Of a stretch of DNA of 64,000 nt, positions 37,443 to 51,100 are shown one piece after another. Numbering within the stretch: position 1 is the stretch's first letter; each line of letters opens with the position of its first letter. Source of the DNA: Orbilia blumenaviensis (taxonomy: Eukaryota > Ascomycota > Orbiliomycetes > Orbiliales > Orbiliaceae); NCBI GenBank assembly GCA_036872755.1, contig JAVHNS010000008.1, positions 186,001 to 250,000 on the forward strand, in the 5' to 3' direction. Both the position numbers and the translations under genes were made by a program. The notes under the pieces are model-generated. The model was given only the letters and a program-made list of their open reading frames with translations, was not told the origin of the DNA and searched no databases.

Positions 37443-38484
37443 GTCTTCATCTGAAGGTCACATTGTAAAAAAATAAAAAATACATCTTCATTCTTTTCTT
37501 CATTTAGCATGATTCTGTACTTTTGCTCTTCGTTGTACTTTATTTCTTCTTCTTCTTTCTCTATACCCTGTGCTGTATCATAGCATAGCATTGCATTCGG
37601 AGTTTTGAGGGTTGAGTATTTTATCTTCATCCAATAAAACCTTGATCGCCTAGATCGGTCTTTCATCAATCAGTTGTACCTTCGCCTTGTGATATTTTGA
37701 GAAAGCCTAGAGCCCATAACCTGTATCGCCAGTTACACATGAAGAGTCTTTAAAGCTGCCTTCGATTTGTAGAATACAATCTAACTATTTGGCAGAATCT
37801 AGTCTAGTCCTGCCCAGCCACGAATACAGCCTCCCTCCTGTGCATATATGAGCATCGGCAATAATATGAACAATCCCAGCCTCGAAGAACAGTGCTAAAG
37901 GCAAACAATCCCACCCTCGCAACACAGAAGACACTCAGGTAACATATATGGATAGGTGTATTTACGTGTGCAGTACTAAAAATTGATCAGAGAACCAGAA
38001 GCCCAATCATCATTGTTTGGCAGCGATATCAATGGCCATGGAAATTATCAAGAGCTCTTTTAGGCTGGGTAGGACAAGGCTATCGATATCAACCGCAACT
38101 ACTCTCCGGCGAGTACTCGAGTCTCACCTCAGTTGTGTTGGATATTGCATTTTACAAGGGTCCCTTGTCGACGTCTATAGTCATTGCTAGCTAAGGTTGT
38201 GCTAGGTTTACCGTACGGGGTTTTGGCTGGTTTCTCAAGACGGTTTATAGCAAAAAGGGAACTTAAAACAGGATAAATAACGATTTGGAAGCGAATAAGA
38301 CGGCTTGCCTTCTTTTTAAAATGTTTTAATATTCGGAAGCAGTCCCAGAAAAGTACCCAAACCCCCTACGGTAGATACTGGAAGGTAAATAAATGCTCGG
38401 TTTTATCACAGTTAGGCATCTTATGAGCGTCATTTCGTTAGAAGGATAAAGAAGAGAAGCGAAATACTAGTATACTACAATTAA
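37443..38484. other. Convergent intergenic region
   Basis: This is the 3' flank of the protease gene on the left and of the DUF3433 locus on the right. No ORF looks coding. Apart from a polyadenylation-like hexamer I see no notable element. Confidence 0.5.
37633..37638 (+). terminator. AATAAA polyadenylation-like signal of the subtilisin gene
   Basis: The exact hexamer AATAAA lies about 190 bases after the stop codon, in a T-rich 3' region. Fungal signals are often degenerate, so it is a plausible but unproven 3'-end element. Confidence 0.4.
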
Positions 38485-40475
38485 CTATGGTACATAATCC
38501 GTAAGTAACGGCTCCTTGTCCACCCCAAGTCGCCTTGACCCATCCCAGCCTTGATACCAGCCAAATCCGTATGTAAACCCCAAATTTTCCAGGTGTTTCT
38601 GGCGCTGAGAGGTCGACATGGCCCAAGTACCAGCAACATCATCCAGAAGGCTGCTCTCCTGGCAATAAGCGATCATAGAAGCTAAAGAGGTCGGCTGTCG
38701 TGGTAAATACTTCCTTCGCCGAAATCCGTAAACCAATGAGAGTGTACAACAGAACAGACCCAGGACCACGAGTGATGTGATGGTCAAGGGCACTGACATG
38801 ACTACTCGTTTTTGATATTTGTAGCCTTTACCACTAATTATCAGGTTTGCCGTTGGGTCCCTTTCCACGAGAAAATCCTCCATACTCTGTGCCATGAAGA
38901 TACTGTAAGAGAGAGCAGAGGTTTCGTCGGCGAGCTTCGCAAGCTCTGTATGATTTGTATAATCAACCATATTTTTCGCGAGAATGGTCATGAGCAACCC
39001 TGCCCAATCCTTCGTTCGACGGGACGGGAAACTGTAACGTTCGAAAATTTGAAGGATTCCGACCTGGAACTCGTACTGTGGCAGCTGAAGAAAGTCGTTG
39101 AAGTTCAGGGAGGGCCCGTCCTGTTTATAGCTTCTGATATTCCCTGACATGTCTACCTCGACGGAAAAGTTTGCTGCCGTGAACTTAGGTTCGCAGATCA
39201 GGATGGCTTCCTTAGGTGGCCCATTGACCATATATTCGTCCCCACTGCGTTGGAATGAACGTTGAGACCATGCTATAGGCTTGACGTGGCTACAAAGTCG
39301 CTCTATCCTATTCCTTTCATTTATTATATCACCTGGGGAATCGGCACGTTTCTCAGAGTTAATTGTCACCACAATACTATCCTCAACCGGGTCTTGATCG
39401 AAAAGCTCCGCCCGATTAGCAATGTTTGGGAAAGGCCACCTTCCAAAGCTTGCGTTATAGACCTCTGGAGATGTTTCCGTGATTTGTGGCGGTTTGTATC
39501 CGAAAACTGTTCCGCAGGATATCAGTTCCGATGGCTTCCCGTCGTATATGTTTGGTAGAGAAAAAGAGGCGGTTGTCGTTTTATTCGAGGCGTGGAACGT
39601 AACTGTTTCTCCATTGACCCCATTTATGATTGGCCTACATTCCATCCCTCCCCGAAACCCGAGCGTATAAGCCCGGTAGAATGCCAAATCACCCATAGAG
39701 CTCCCGGTCGGGCGAACGGGTATGAAGGCATGTTCTCGGGTTGACCAAGGCGGTAGCGCTATACCATCAGAGATATTCGCTCGAGCAGCGGCAAACGGGT
39801 CCAAGAATTTATCTGCCTTTTCCCCACTCCATCTTGTTAGGTCCCACAGCCAGAAATTACCCGGGATCACTGGTGAAGCAACCTGAGGTTTAAATTCCAA
39901 TCTTTCTTCAACTGCTCGCAAATCAACCAAAAATATACCAGGTAATGTAACTGCGAGAAGGCTGACAAGTACTGTCGTAAAAGAAACGAGAGAAAGAAGA
40001 AAATCGCGAGCCATAAACGACCTTGCCATCAAAAGGACCGGAATTGTCTGATACTTGAGAGACAAACTCTTCTTCGCCGGGACGTTACGCTTAATAAGGT
40101 TGTAGAATGGCTGGAGTAGAGAGATGTCACGGTTGATAGAGGCCCATATGGGCTCTAGTATAGTCGCCAACAGCGTTGGAATAAAGGCCCAGATCAGATT
40201 GAACGCGAATGAGTTATCCGATAGGACAGGCAGTCCCGAGTCTCTGCTTTCAAAGAAAAGGTATGCTAGAAAAGCAATAATAGCGAGGTGCGCAAGCAGA
40301 AAGGACATTCCGACGGTAAGGCGTAGGTGCAGCGGAGTAGGCTCTTCCTCGAAACTCGCCCTCGGCGAAGTGTCTTTTGATTTCAAGTTAGCTTCAGGCT
40401 AAGTAGTCGCCGGTTGTAGACCGGGTTTAAATTATGTGGACTTACTAGGAGCTGGAGAGGCCGTATGTACTTCAT
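38485..40475 (-). CDS. DUF3433 membrane protein, second half or second ORF
   Basis: The main exon is 38485-40398 (acceptor CTACTTAG at its 5' side). If independent, it starts at ATG 40475 with a 30-nt exon (40446-40475, MKYIRPLQLL), donor GTAAGT and a 47-nt intron, giving 647 residues. A membrane segment near the N-terminus is followed by two more, a long extracytoplasmic loop with sequons, and a final segment ahead of the C-terminal domain (SLASMIAYCQESSLLDD through GWYQGWDGSRRLGV). That block is the DUF3433 pattern. DUF3433 proteins normally carry two such halves in one chain, and the other half lies immediately upstream. The two may therefore be one gene; the alternative join uses donor GTTGGT at 40492 with the same acceptor, giving a 1270-residue protein. 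Function of the family is unknown. Confidence 0.75.
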
Positions 40476-40480
40476 CAAGC

Positions 40481-42481
40481 TTATAAACCAACTGTCCGCC
40501 GGCATCCCAGCATAACGTCGACATCCCTGACCCCATCTTTAAGTAACTTTGTATTTGCTGTGTCAAGACCCTTGAACCTTGAAGGTAACTCGCTATTCGC
40601 AATAAGTGACATGGTGGCGGACAAAGAATCGGGATCAGCCTTCAAACTTGAGCCACGCTGGTAGGAATATGCTGCCAGTATAATGCCCAAAACGAGGACA
40701 ATACCAAGAAATGTATCGGATACCGTTGCAAATGTCCGATCCACCACAATTGCCTGGCCCCGAGCTACGATCTTGCCAGGGATTTTTTCCTGGGCATCAG
40801 ATAGATACGCCGGACTGGTGGCAATAGCGAGGCTAAAAAAGTATTTATATGCACTTTCAGCGGCATCTTTGAGGACTTCGAAATCCATTAGGGCTTCTAT
40901 TGGGCGGCCTTTCGTCAACGTTCCACGTAGGTCGGTTTTGGCATCCGCAAAAACCGCTCTATCCGATCCAAGAACTGCCTGTGCAGCTTTATCGAATAAA
41001 GCGGCATCAAACGGTATTAGGTCAATTTCCTCTCTACTAAAAAATTTCCCTACTCTTCGAGCAGATCCCCTTTCCAAGATTTCATGGGTCGTCGCATTGA
41101 CAGTTATGTCTTGCTTGTACTCTTGAACGCCCTTGAGTTCACAAATAACGGCCTGGATGCCAAATGTGTCTTCTTCGAAAAACCTATAGTTAGCAACCGC
41201 TACCGTCGTAGTGTTCTTATATCCACACCATTGTTTAAGCGTAGGACGATCCCATTCAACAAAGTATTCAGTATCTGCCCGCGGGCTAGACGAAATACTA
41301 TCTTCAATGGTTATCTTGGTATACAAAAAATCGGTGATGTTGCAGGCTTTAACACCGTCCCCAAACTGATGATATAGGGAATACTCCATGAGTGGGTAGG
41401 GATCGCCCGAGCTAGGTAAAGGCGCCGACGTAACGTTGAGAAAGTCTGGCCTAACACATTCTACAGCGAGTGAATATGCCGTCCCGGTGACTGTCCAATT
41501 ACTGTCCGTATATGCATTCCCATTAAAGGAGTTTTCTGAAGGCTTAAACGGAAGGAAACTATCTCCATCGGCTGTGAATCCGGGCAGTTTTCCATTTAGA
41601 CGGGTTATCGTCTGATCTGTGAGGAGAAATTCCGGGGTAAGGGCTGAATCGCTGGCATTAAGCGGTAGAAACTGTGAGGTAACATTAAAGGAAGTCTCGA
41701 AAATAGAGACCTTTTCCACTGTTGCGAGCAGACTGCTCTGAAGTGGAGTCAGAATGAGTGTCGCCACTAAAAATATTGTTGACGAAAGAAAAACGCCCCA
41801 GTGACGCTTAAAAAGGGCCCTAAAGGGGACGAAGAGCGCAAATTGATATTGGTACTCCAAAAACAAGGCATCAGATTTTGCACCACCTGGTTTCGATAGG
41901 TCGTAAAATGGTTCCAGTCGCTTAGAATCCAAGTCGACAATCGACCAACAGATCCCGTACAGGACAGCAACTAGCGTAGGAAGATATTGAACTGCAAAAA
42001 ATTTGATAATTGGGAGGTCATCTATATCCTTCATAAAAAGCAACCCATCATCGCGGTTGCTAATGTAATAAAGAGTTTCAATAACAACAATAAAAAGCAA
42101 AGTTAAAAGATTGAGAAAAATGAGGTACGGAAGTCGGACTGTGAAGGGTTTCCAAAATTTTGCCGTGTCGTATTGACCAGCTTCATCCGAGCCAGGGTGA
42201 CGATTCTGGCCCGCCCCGGATTGCGCCGAACGAGACTGCGGAATACCGTACTGGGGTGATGGCGGGCGGGAAACTGTCTCCACGAGTGTTATCTTTGAAA
42301 AATCCGACTCCGCGTGAGACATGGGTGTCGTAGGCCGTAAGGTCGTCACCTCGCCCAATAGCTACAGTTATGAGTAATTTGGTTAGGGCCAATTTTACAA
42401 CAGATATGTATGGCAGCTTGTGCCTGGCCATGAAGGTTTTTAAAAACTTACGCCAGGAGATTGTTGCCTTGATTGCTTCAT
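40481..42481 (-). CDS. DUF3433 membrane protein, first half or first ORF
   Basis: Model: complement of 42452-42481 (30-nt first exon, MKQSRQQSPG), a 90-nt intron (GTAAGT to CTGTAG), then 42361 down to TAA at 40481-40483, 636 residues. A longer ATG frame from 42563 through the same first exon was rejected because it enters the main exon out of phase. The order is: a Ser/Pro-rich cytosolic head, membrane segments near 88-110, 132-152 and 199-217, a large loop with N-glycosylation sequons, a membrane segment near 556-578, and a short C-terminal domain (LSATMSLIANSELPSRFKGL). That domain stops earlier than in the downstream half, ending in CRRTVGL, which hints that the natural chain continues into the next exon. 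It is probably at the plasma membrane or endomembrane. No enzymatic motif is seen. Confidence 0.8.
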
Positions 42482-43528
42482 GTTGGGAGGCAGACGAGGC
42501 TCGCCTTTTGAATTTCCTGCCAAAGGCTTCCTTAATCCTGCTTCCGATCGTGAATGCTCCCATTCGGAACGACTTCCAGTTGATCTATATTATATATTAT
42601 ACGGATATCAAAGGTAAAGAAAACAGATGTGTGGCGATCGATCAAATGCGCCCGTCCAATGCCAATAAATCGAATTGAATTTTAAAGCGTAAATTTTATA
42701 AAAAAGGAACCAGCCCAAACGATAATTATAACAAGCCCAGCCAAAACTCCGTGTTAAAATCGACAATATAAAATAAACCCCTCCGGAAGAAAAAAAAAAA
42801 AAAAAAAAAAGGAGAAAAATTGAAGCACATATAAAGTATCATGAGTGGTGCGCGACAGTCAAACGAGACGTTTCGTCTCTTATATTCGACCTAAACCCAT
42901 GTAACCACGTCAGTCTGAACACCCTTAGCCGTGCAGCCGTGCCGCTCTTAACGCGGTGTTTCCTTCGTGGTAAATTTGCCATCTGTATGGCCAACGCCCT
43001 TGTCATTCTGCATGTCTTTATTTAGTCGCGATGAGTCGCCCCGCAAGTAGATGTTGACACGCCAATAGGAAAATATGGTGTGCACCGTTTGCATGTTGCG
43101 CTGATCCATCATGGCAGTGTGGACAAGGAGGAGGGCGCTTGGAGAAACGAACCCTTACTACTTGGCCCCGAAAATAGAAATTGTATGTGCTGTGTGCAGG
43201 CTTCTCAAAATCCAACACCTAACGCTACAAACAACCTCTCATGGCCTTCACCACCCAGCTGGCCAACATCGTGTGCCACATATATTGATAGGGAATTTCA
43301 AACTTTACTAGGGGATATACGTACATATACATAAATACACAATACTCAGTTCTATTCTTGAAACAACTCCATCCTATAGAGGAAACCATGTAACATTGGG
43401 CTCTGGAACCTAGACGGGTATCACACTGCACTATGTAGAGAGATCAATACTATTTACACGCATACTATACAGGGGCTTATTATACATAGGTTGGGAAATA
43501 ACAAACCCGAACATTGCAAAGTTGGCGG
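42482..43528. other. Intergenic region between DUF3433 and QRI7 genes
   Basis: Upstream flank of the DUF3433 locus and 3' flank of QRI7. It contains a 21-base A-run at 42790-42810. No ORF looks coding. Confidence 0.5.
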
Positions 43529-45108
43529 CTAATCGATAGGCCGTCGCTTCCACCCGCTAACACCCAGGATGCCAAAGGCATTCTCTTCCCAGTCTCGCTC
43601 GACACTGTGAACCGCCTCATCGAGCGGCTGTAGGCTCCATTTTCGGAACGGCGCAATATCCATCGTGCTTTCATAACCCGCTTGGTACATTTCATAGCCA
43701 GTCCATGCAATCATTGCGGCATTATCGGTGCAAAATTCAATTGGGGGGAATGCGAGATCCACCTTGTCAAAATCATAGAAATTCAGCTGCTTACGAAGAC
43801 TATATAGTTCGTCAGCAGTCCCCCTTTATGCATTTAGTTCAACTCACAAGGCGCCTGTACTTACACTTCGCGTAGGAACTTATTAGAAGCAACTCCGCCA
43901 CTAACAACCACAGTGCCAATATCAATGTCCTTCTTACGCATATTTTCAAGAGTCATAATAACCCTAGAAGAAAGATGTTCCCAACACCGCCTCATAACTT
44001 CCTGTGAAAGTGCCTTGCGCTCCTCGAATTCGGCCCAGTCGTCGCCCTTCGCGGTTCTTCTCGTATCAATCAGTCTGTCAACGCTGCTTCTCAACCCAGC
44101 AAAGCTGAACTTCATAAGCCCCCTATGCCCCTCCTTCTTCGTTCCACCGAGTGACACAGGCAATCGCCACCCATATCGCTCGTGTAGTTGATCGCCAACG
44201 ATATCTATTTTCGATACTTCATACTGGTCTCCAGCATAATCTGAGAATGCAAACTCTTCGAGCATTTTTCCGTAGTTCGTATCCTTCTTTGACTTAATGA
44301 TTTCATCGGGTACTATAACTCTGGCGACCTTATCGATGCAATCGCCAACCGCAGTATCGATTGTCTCGGCTAGTACCTCGTGATCTGTTAAACTCCAGCT
44401 TATCACGATCATAGTATGGCCACCACTGACGAGCAAGCTTAGGAAAGGGTAACCAGGGCTATCAAGTCCTTTTCCCTCCAACGCTCTGCACAGCCTCACA
44501 GTCAAAGCATGAGCTTGCATATGGTTAACACCGACAAGTGGGATATCCCACGCCAAGGCAAGACCTTTTGCCGTCTGCAATCCAACATCAAGAGATGATA
44601 TCATCCCTGGTCCGCGTGTGACTGCAACAATATCTGGCTTCTGTCCACCAGGTAGATGTCTAATTGCACTCTGAAGTAAGGGAGATAGGCTACGCCTGTG
44701 AGATTGAAATGCTGTTATGGGATTTATTCCCAAGAACTTGGTAGTATCGGCAGTCACCTTGCCGTGAAATGGCAGTGTTGGCTTCCCGGAGTCAGGGATT
44801 TGAAGAATAGCCACAGAAGAATCGTCGCTATATTTAATTGTATTGCCAATTCATTGTCAGCCAGTTTGATCAGGGTCTGGTCTTCAGTCAGGAATTGTCC
44901 AAGTGAGGAAAGGTGATGATAATACGAACCAGGAAGATTCAACCCCCAATATAGTAAAGAACCTTTTTGGCTGACATTGATGCCGCAGAAACTTGAGGTC
45001 TTGATAACGTGGAGTCAATATTGTACCACGCCATAAAATTCGTGATTCAAGATGCGGCGAGGAGCACCTTGCAACCGTTCCAAAGAGCCCTGTGCATGCT
45101 ACCCTCAT
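43529..45108 (-). CDS. QRI7: Mitochondrial tRNA N6-threonylcarbamoyladenosine transferase Qri7 (TsaD/Kae1 family, three exons)
   Basis: Model: complement of 43529-43799, 43865-44827 and 44930-45108, 470 residues. The enzyme transfers the threonylcarbamoyl group to A37 of mitochondrial tRNAs that read ANN codons. The N-terminus is Arg-rich without acidic residues early on, as in a mitochondrial presequence. The catalytic domain begins at VESSCDD (around 55-62), and the metal-binding HMQAH gives H162 and H166. Other family blocks are RGPGM, SGGHT, DTAVGDCIDK, SGGVASN and PPIEFCTDNAAMIAW. The TsaD core is complete. The first intron has the donor GTTCGT, unusual in having T at position +3, but the join restores the conserved SSCDD motif exactly. 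The second intron is 65 nt with GTAAGT. Confidence 0.93.
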
Positions 45109-48100
45109 TGCATATCATATCATATCATACGCATATGCACATGGATGTTATCCCCGATGCTGTGGCCGTGCCGAGATCTTAGGCGAAGCCGTCTGCGATC
45201 GAGACAACCGTCGGCTCTAAATTTACACACGCGGAATGCCGTGGCCTCGTGGAAGGTTTATCCCAGCCCGTCTTCTGAAACCTTCTGATCTGGTCGATCG
45301 ATTTTTGCGTTCCACAAAAGAACGACTACATGCGCAACACATTTTAAGCTTCCAGGAGACGCTGGGACGGGTCAACACACTTCCTGCCAAAATGCAACCT
45401 CGATCGAGATTGATCTAGACTCCAAACTTGCGGCTTCAAGGTCTCGACTTCATCGGGGCGGGTCGACCGGGCACTCTTAGATGGTGGAAATATCCCCCGG
45501 TAGCGGGCCTCAGCTATAGTGTCTACGAGTATTCTTTTATTTTAAAACAGAAATTGTCAATGCAACGGAGTTATCCTTGTCCCGTATTAATTTATCCAAA
45601 CGGCAACTACTCTTGGTTTGCACGATTGCCACCAAGGTGTCAATTGCAAGTACTACAAGTACTCCAGACCATATAAGACCTTCGGTGTCGTAGCCAGTCT
45701 CGTATTGATAAAAACCGCATCATCTCCACACCACTCTCAGCTGAACTTCGGTATGAGCCATTTGTGTCACCCTATTAAACCGTTTACGATACGCGATCGA
45801 TCAGGAAACCCGATATTTCCCGCACAGACACTTTCGGGGAAAAAAAATTATATATGTTTTCAGTGGAGAGCTTGAAACGCCTCCTGCAAGCCACGACAAT
45901 ACTGCAGCATGACGCCCAGTTCAACCGCAATTACAACGCCACAACACAGCTTTTGCAGAGCCCTGGCCTGGATCCAGAGCAAGAGTCATGTAGGTAGGAT
46001 TAAAAAAAAAATCTTGTAAAATTCATAAATGGTGTGGGGTCAGGGAGGACTAGCCTTGGAATCCCTCTTTAGAGGCCTGGATTATAGTTCTTTGCAAAGA
46101 GGATACCTGATGTTGAGCAAAACTAGGGTTCTGGAACCTCGCGATCGAGGCAAACTTCGATCTCAAGATAATGACCTCTAAGCCTATAGCTTGCCCACTG
46201 ATGGGAAACTCCTTTATCGAAAACGGAGACAAATACACGTACCATCTATCCTCAAATAACCAGCAGGGTTTCGGATCATAGACTCAGTGGCCAACCAAAT
46301 CATCAACCGCAGACAAATTTGCAAAACGAGGGGTTCTGAATTATGTCACTAATCCAGATAATGCATTAGCTCTTACGTCTAGCTAACACAGCTGAGGCCG
46401 ACTCCTTCCTCCTTAAACCAAGGGATGCTAAAGTGCCTTTCAGCCGATTCTGTCCACGTCAAGTCGGCGCTATCATCACCATCATCCCCGCGAACAAACA
46501 CCTCGCCTAGGATTCTGTTCCCATGATAGGCATGCCGGCATCGCCATGTAAAAAAAAAAATCGTTCATTTTCGCAAATGGGCACTGTGCCCCCACGGCTC
46601 TCCCGATCTGAGGCTAATGGCATCATCCAGCCTCTTCTTTCAAGCGTCGAATGAAACTGCCACCTTCAGGAATGTGTTTTGCATATCAACAATCCATTTC
46701 CGGCGACGAAAGTCTAGGCAGAAGTCTTCAGAGGCCATCACACGGACAGCAGTGTTTAGATTCTATTTCTCTCTAGCGCGTACCCTAAGCTCCCATTCTA
46801 AATGTTCAACGATCATCAGTTTCCGGATACTTGAGCATATAAATAGGGATAATAACGAAGCTGGGGAAAAAAGGACTAAATAAGTAGCTGGCCGTGGTGA
46901 CGTGAGTACATACTAAGCCCGGCAGTCGAGGATTTGAAGCTAGGAATGGCCGCCCGGGAAAGCTTTTGATTTCCCTAACAAACGGGAGGGCTTCGATAAC
47001 TAACCTTTGCAAGTCAGATCAGCACGAGTACACCATAAGACATATACCGATAGCTTGAAAGCCTTCCCCTCGTAGTCGGGCTGATTTGTACACAAACGGT
47101 CCGACCCATGACATAACGACTTGTCTCTTAAGTGTTACCTATAGTCAGACATGATGAACTTGTCAACAGTTATGCCAACTAAGAGGGTCTGGATATAGAA
47201 TACCGATGGAGAACGTTAACTTTCCGCCTACATTCGCAGCTCGTAAACAGACTTATCCACACAATCCATAACGCCAAGATCAGTGATAATTTTATGTCTT
47301 AGGAAAATTAGAGATCAAAGCTGTGACCCCAAGCCCTGCCAAACTTCGACTCGGTTACCTTCAAGGTGTCAGCAGGGCCCAAAGCCTCATAAGCATGAAA
47401 CCTGCGATTTCAGGGTATTCAATGTCTTTAAACTCCAACACGGCATATCCCACGGAGATATATTGGAATTCAGAAATTACAGAGACCGGATGCTATCTGA
47501 TAAGATGGTACGCATGTGCTCGACCTTTTATTTTTGTTGGCTAAGCTAAAAGACTGTATTAGCCATAGTGACAGAGCTTGTAGCACCAATTCTCAAACGC
47601 CTAGCTCGTCGATATTAGCTAAAAGTTATTCAGGCGTTCTTCCTTAGCAAAGTTTTAGTTTAGAAACCAAAGACTTAATGTTGGAATTACACACAATATA
47701 ATAGACTTTCTATCATAATATTACTTCTTAACACCCTTGACTTGACACACGGTGAAAAATTTTTATTGATCTAAATCCGAAGCTGAGCCAAACGATCAAA
47801 GACGGCCACCGACACCGTTTGTTCATGCTGTACCTTCCCAATGCTCCTTTCGAGGGCCTAGGATGGCTCCGTCGGGTGAAGAGGGCTATTCCTAACAGTT
47901 CTCCGTTTCTCGGACGTTTTGATTACCTGCCGGTTCTTCTGGAGCTGTATTTCCGGGAGTATAACTCTGGAAGTCAACTTACTTCATGTTGATCTCCAGA
48001 CTGCGAGACCCACGAGAGGGGGTACGAAAACCATGAAACCCTGTTGACCTACAGCAGGTAGTGACCGAACCCGTCAAATCTTTTCATCTGACCTTTTACA

Positions 48101-51100
48101 TTTTGCAGTACAGTATGCATAGCCAGCAAGCGCTGGAACCCGGATGTTAGAATTGTACAAGGTCATCGACAAGAAATATTTCCCCGAAAGGAGGGGTCGA
48201 AATAACGTTCATTTAGATATTAACCCATAGGACAGCTTTTGTCAAATCGTGATATGTACGGGCCCCCATTCGTCGTACGAAATATGTTTGTTACCGGGAA
48301 GGGCGACCAGCCTCCCGTAGATATCCTAGGGTCTTTATCAAGCCCACGGCTTTCCGAGGGCATGATCCGGGTCTCGAGAGCGCGCCGTTTTTGCTAATTG
48401 TTTCTACCTCTTCCCCCCCAAGACGGTCCAGTTTTCCTTTTGATTACTTGCCTGGGACGATTAAATGCAGGCATTCTGCATCAATGCATCATGCACCGTC
48501 GGTTCGTGGTCGTCGAAAGGGAGGGGTGTCAAGTGATGTGATTTGATTCCTCCAAGAGGATTTAATAATGTATCCGCTCTAATCAGGCAAGCCATCAGCC
48601 AAAAAACACTACTTTTGAGTTAGGCAAAAGGCCCTTAAGATCTAGAGCTGGCCCTTAAGAAAGCGTGTTAAAGGCGTGCGCATGGTGAGAGAATCCACGA
48701 CAGTGATATGATATCTGCTGATGTTGCTTCGAGGCGTGGGGAAGATCACCTGTGGTGACTGTAGTAAATTCCTGGAGCGGGGTGGGCATTACATTTCATG
48801 AGTAAGGATAACAAGCCGCTGGTCTGGCCAGGCTCTCAACAAGCCCTAACCTCTGGAAATTGAACCCGATTATCACATCTTGAAACGTGCAACCAATACG
48901 GCCGCACAACACGCTAGATATGCATGTGCAGCCATGCCAGTCCTGTTTACCCTCGCCCATGCCGACAGGGCGGCTTGATGGCAGCCGAGAAAGTCCCTGG
49001 GTTGTGGGCGTGCGTGCGTGCGTGCGTGCGTGCATTCTGCGGGTTATCCTAAATGTGCTTCCCTTTACGAAATGATTGTGGTGATAAGTTGGGGCAGAAT
49101 TACAAAATAGTCAAATGTTGCAAACAAATCAGCGAGGCCGATGCAGGACTAGTCATTCGATGCATCCGCAAATGTCGCAAAGCCAAATTCCGACCCAAAC
49201 GTCACCCAAGGCCAGGTCGACTCGTCGTACGAGACATGGACAGATCAACAACGAATCTAATATTTGAGAAGGCAGCGAGGCGTAGAAGTTTCGATATTCT
49301 GGTCTAGGCATGCTCGCATCACAGCCCATGTCAAAAGCCCGCCACCAGGGGTGGTTTTAAAAGAAAAATCCGCCATTTAACCTACAAGATATATTAACTT
49401 TCGGGAAGGAGTTCACAAGGTGAAGAACTCGTCTTCTTACCTGAGCGTGAGTCGGCGAAAGACGGAAATACCTTCAAACCTGACGGCGCAGTCGATCCCT
49501 TCCGCAACTGGACTCGTCGCCTCCTGTGTCGTTTCTGATGGGAAGATACTATGTGCGAATGCCGAAAGGCCCGCAGGAACTGCCAAGTTGCAAAAGTGGA
49601 GACCGCCAGCAGCTTGCTTTGAATGTGATCGAAAATTTCCCTCCCTGACGCATTTCCTGGTAAACAATCCAGACGTTTCACTGCCGCAGGGTCCGATTTG
49701 CACTAATCTTTTAGATCTGTATCCAGCCTAAATCAACGGGGCGAAAGCCCTGTCCGTTTCCCCATGATGTAAAATGCAGTTGAGGCGGCGCCGGCATATC
49801 AACCCGATCGGTTTGAAGACGCCATGTCGGTTCTTGAATCGAGCCAGTTCGGTTTAAGCTCAAAGACCCGATTTAATATAAGTATTTTAATTTTATGAAA
49901 GGCGAAGTCGAACTCCTCTCAGGATAGCAAGGATCATGCGGCCAAGTCCTCTTCCCCTTTCTTCTGCAACTGTTATCCCCATCCCAATTATAACGATGGA
50001 GGTGGGGCATGTGGTCGGGTCGAAAGGAAAGCTTTTAGGATTTTTAGCATCAAGGTGCCGAGCTAAACGTCCAACAGCATCATGCGTTTAACGAAATTTT
50101 CTCGAAAAATAACCAACATCTACACCTTGTAATGCAATGCAGATTGCAAACCGCCCAAGCTCTGCGGCCTAGCCCACCGCATGCAGGCCGGCGAACATCT
50201 CATCCACTCCCAACGATCAACAATCGGAGAGTTTCCCTGGAGCCGAACCTTTTCCTTTTTTCCTTTTCCTCTTTCTCTTGGGGTTTTTATTTTATTTTTT
50301 CTTCCAGGGATTCGAGGAATATTGTGAGTGGTCATGACATCTGCTCGATTCAACCGAAAATCGCGTATCGGTGCAAGTCCAGGGAGCCAAGCATAGGTAT
50401 GCACTACGGAAATTCTGACCCGTTCTCTGATTGGATGGCGAAATTGCAAGATCGAAGGCCGTTGGTTAGATCAAGATCTGAGAGCCTATTTTTGGGGTGG
50501 GGCCATAAAGCCACACGAAAGAACGAAGATTGGACCCAATAGTTACGCGGGATAAGAATGCCCGCTAGCCGTATCAGGAATGCCTTTAGATCTCAGCGGA
50601 AGCTGGTCACACTGCTGGCGGTTGGGAGAAATGCCGCCCAGGTTGCCTCTGGAAAAGGGAAACCGTTTGCTGTTTGGACCACCGAAAGGAGTCAAAGGTT
50701 TGAATAGTCCTGAGTCTTGTAATTAGCTGCAGGACCGTATCGAAACCGTTGAAAAGCAATCAGCGTTGCGGCAAACACCCTGAATCGCGTCGGATCCGAA
50801 GCATTGGATGAAAAACACCGATCCCCACCCCCAAGCTACGTCTAAGAGTCCAGGAAGACCCGCATCGACGTTAAAGTGCTATTGTGTGAGTGCCCCACGA
50901 TACGGGGCAACTATTAATATACGGACCTATATTGCGACGTGGATGTCCCCAGAAGGATCTTGTGGAGGGTGAAGGAGCGGACTCTCCATCCCAAACCCTT
51001 TCGAAACTGTCCGTTTAGCCGATGCGGGCATGTCTCATGAAAGCATCAAAGCATCTTTGCTTTCCATCTTGTTTACTGGAACTTCCCCAGAGGAAACTGG

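Noticed and set aside
42183..42563. ATG frame from 42563 as the start of the DUF3433 gene
   Set aside because: It crosses the GTAAGT donor and, even when spliced, enters the main exon out of phase; the ATG at 42481 joins in phase.
49053..49307. 84-codon cysteine-containing ORF
   Set aside because: It has no signal peptide and an irregular composition, with no supporting motif; probably chance.
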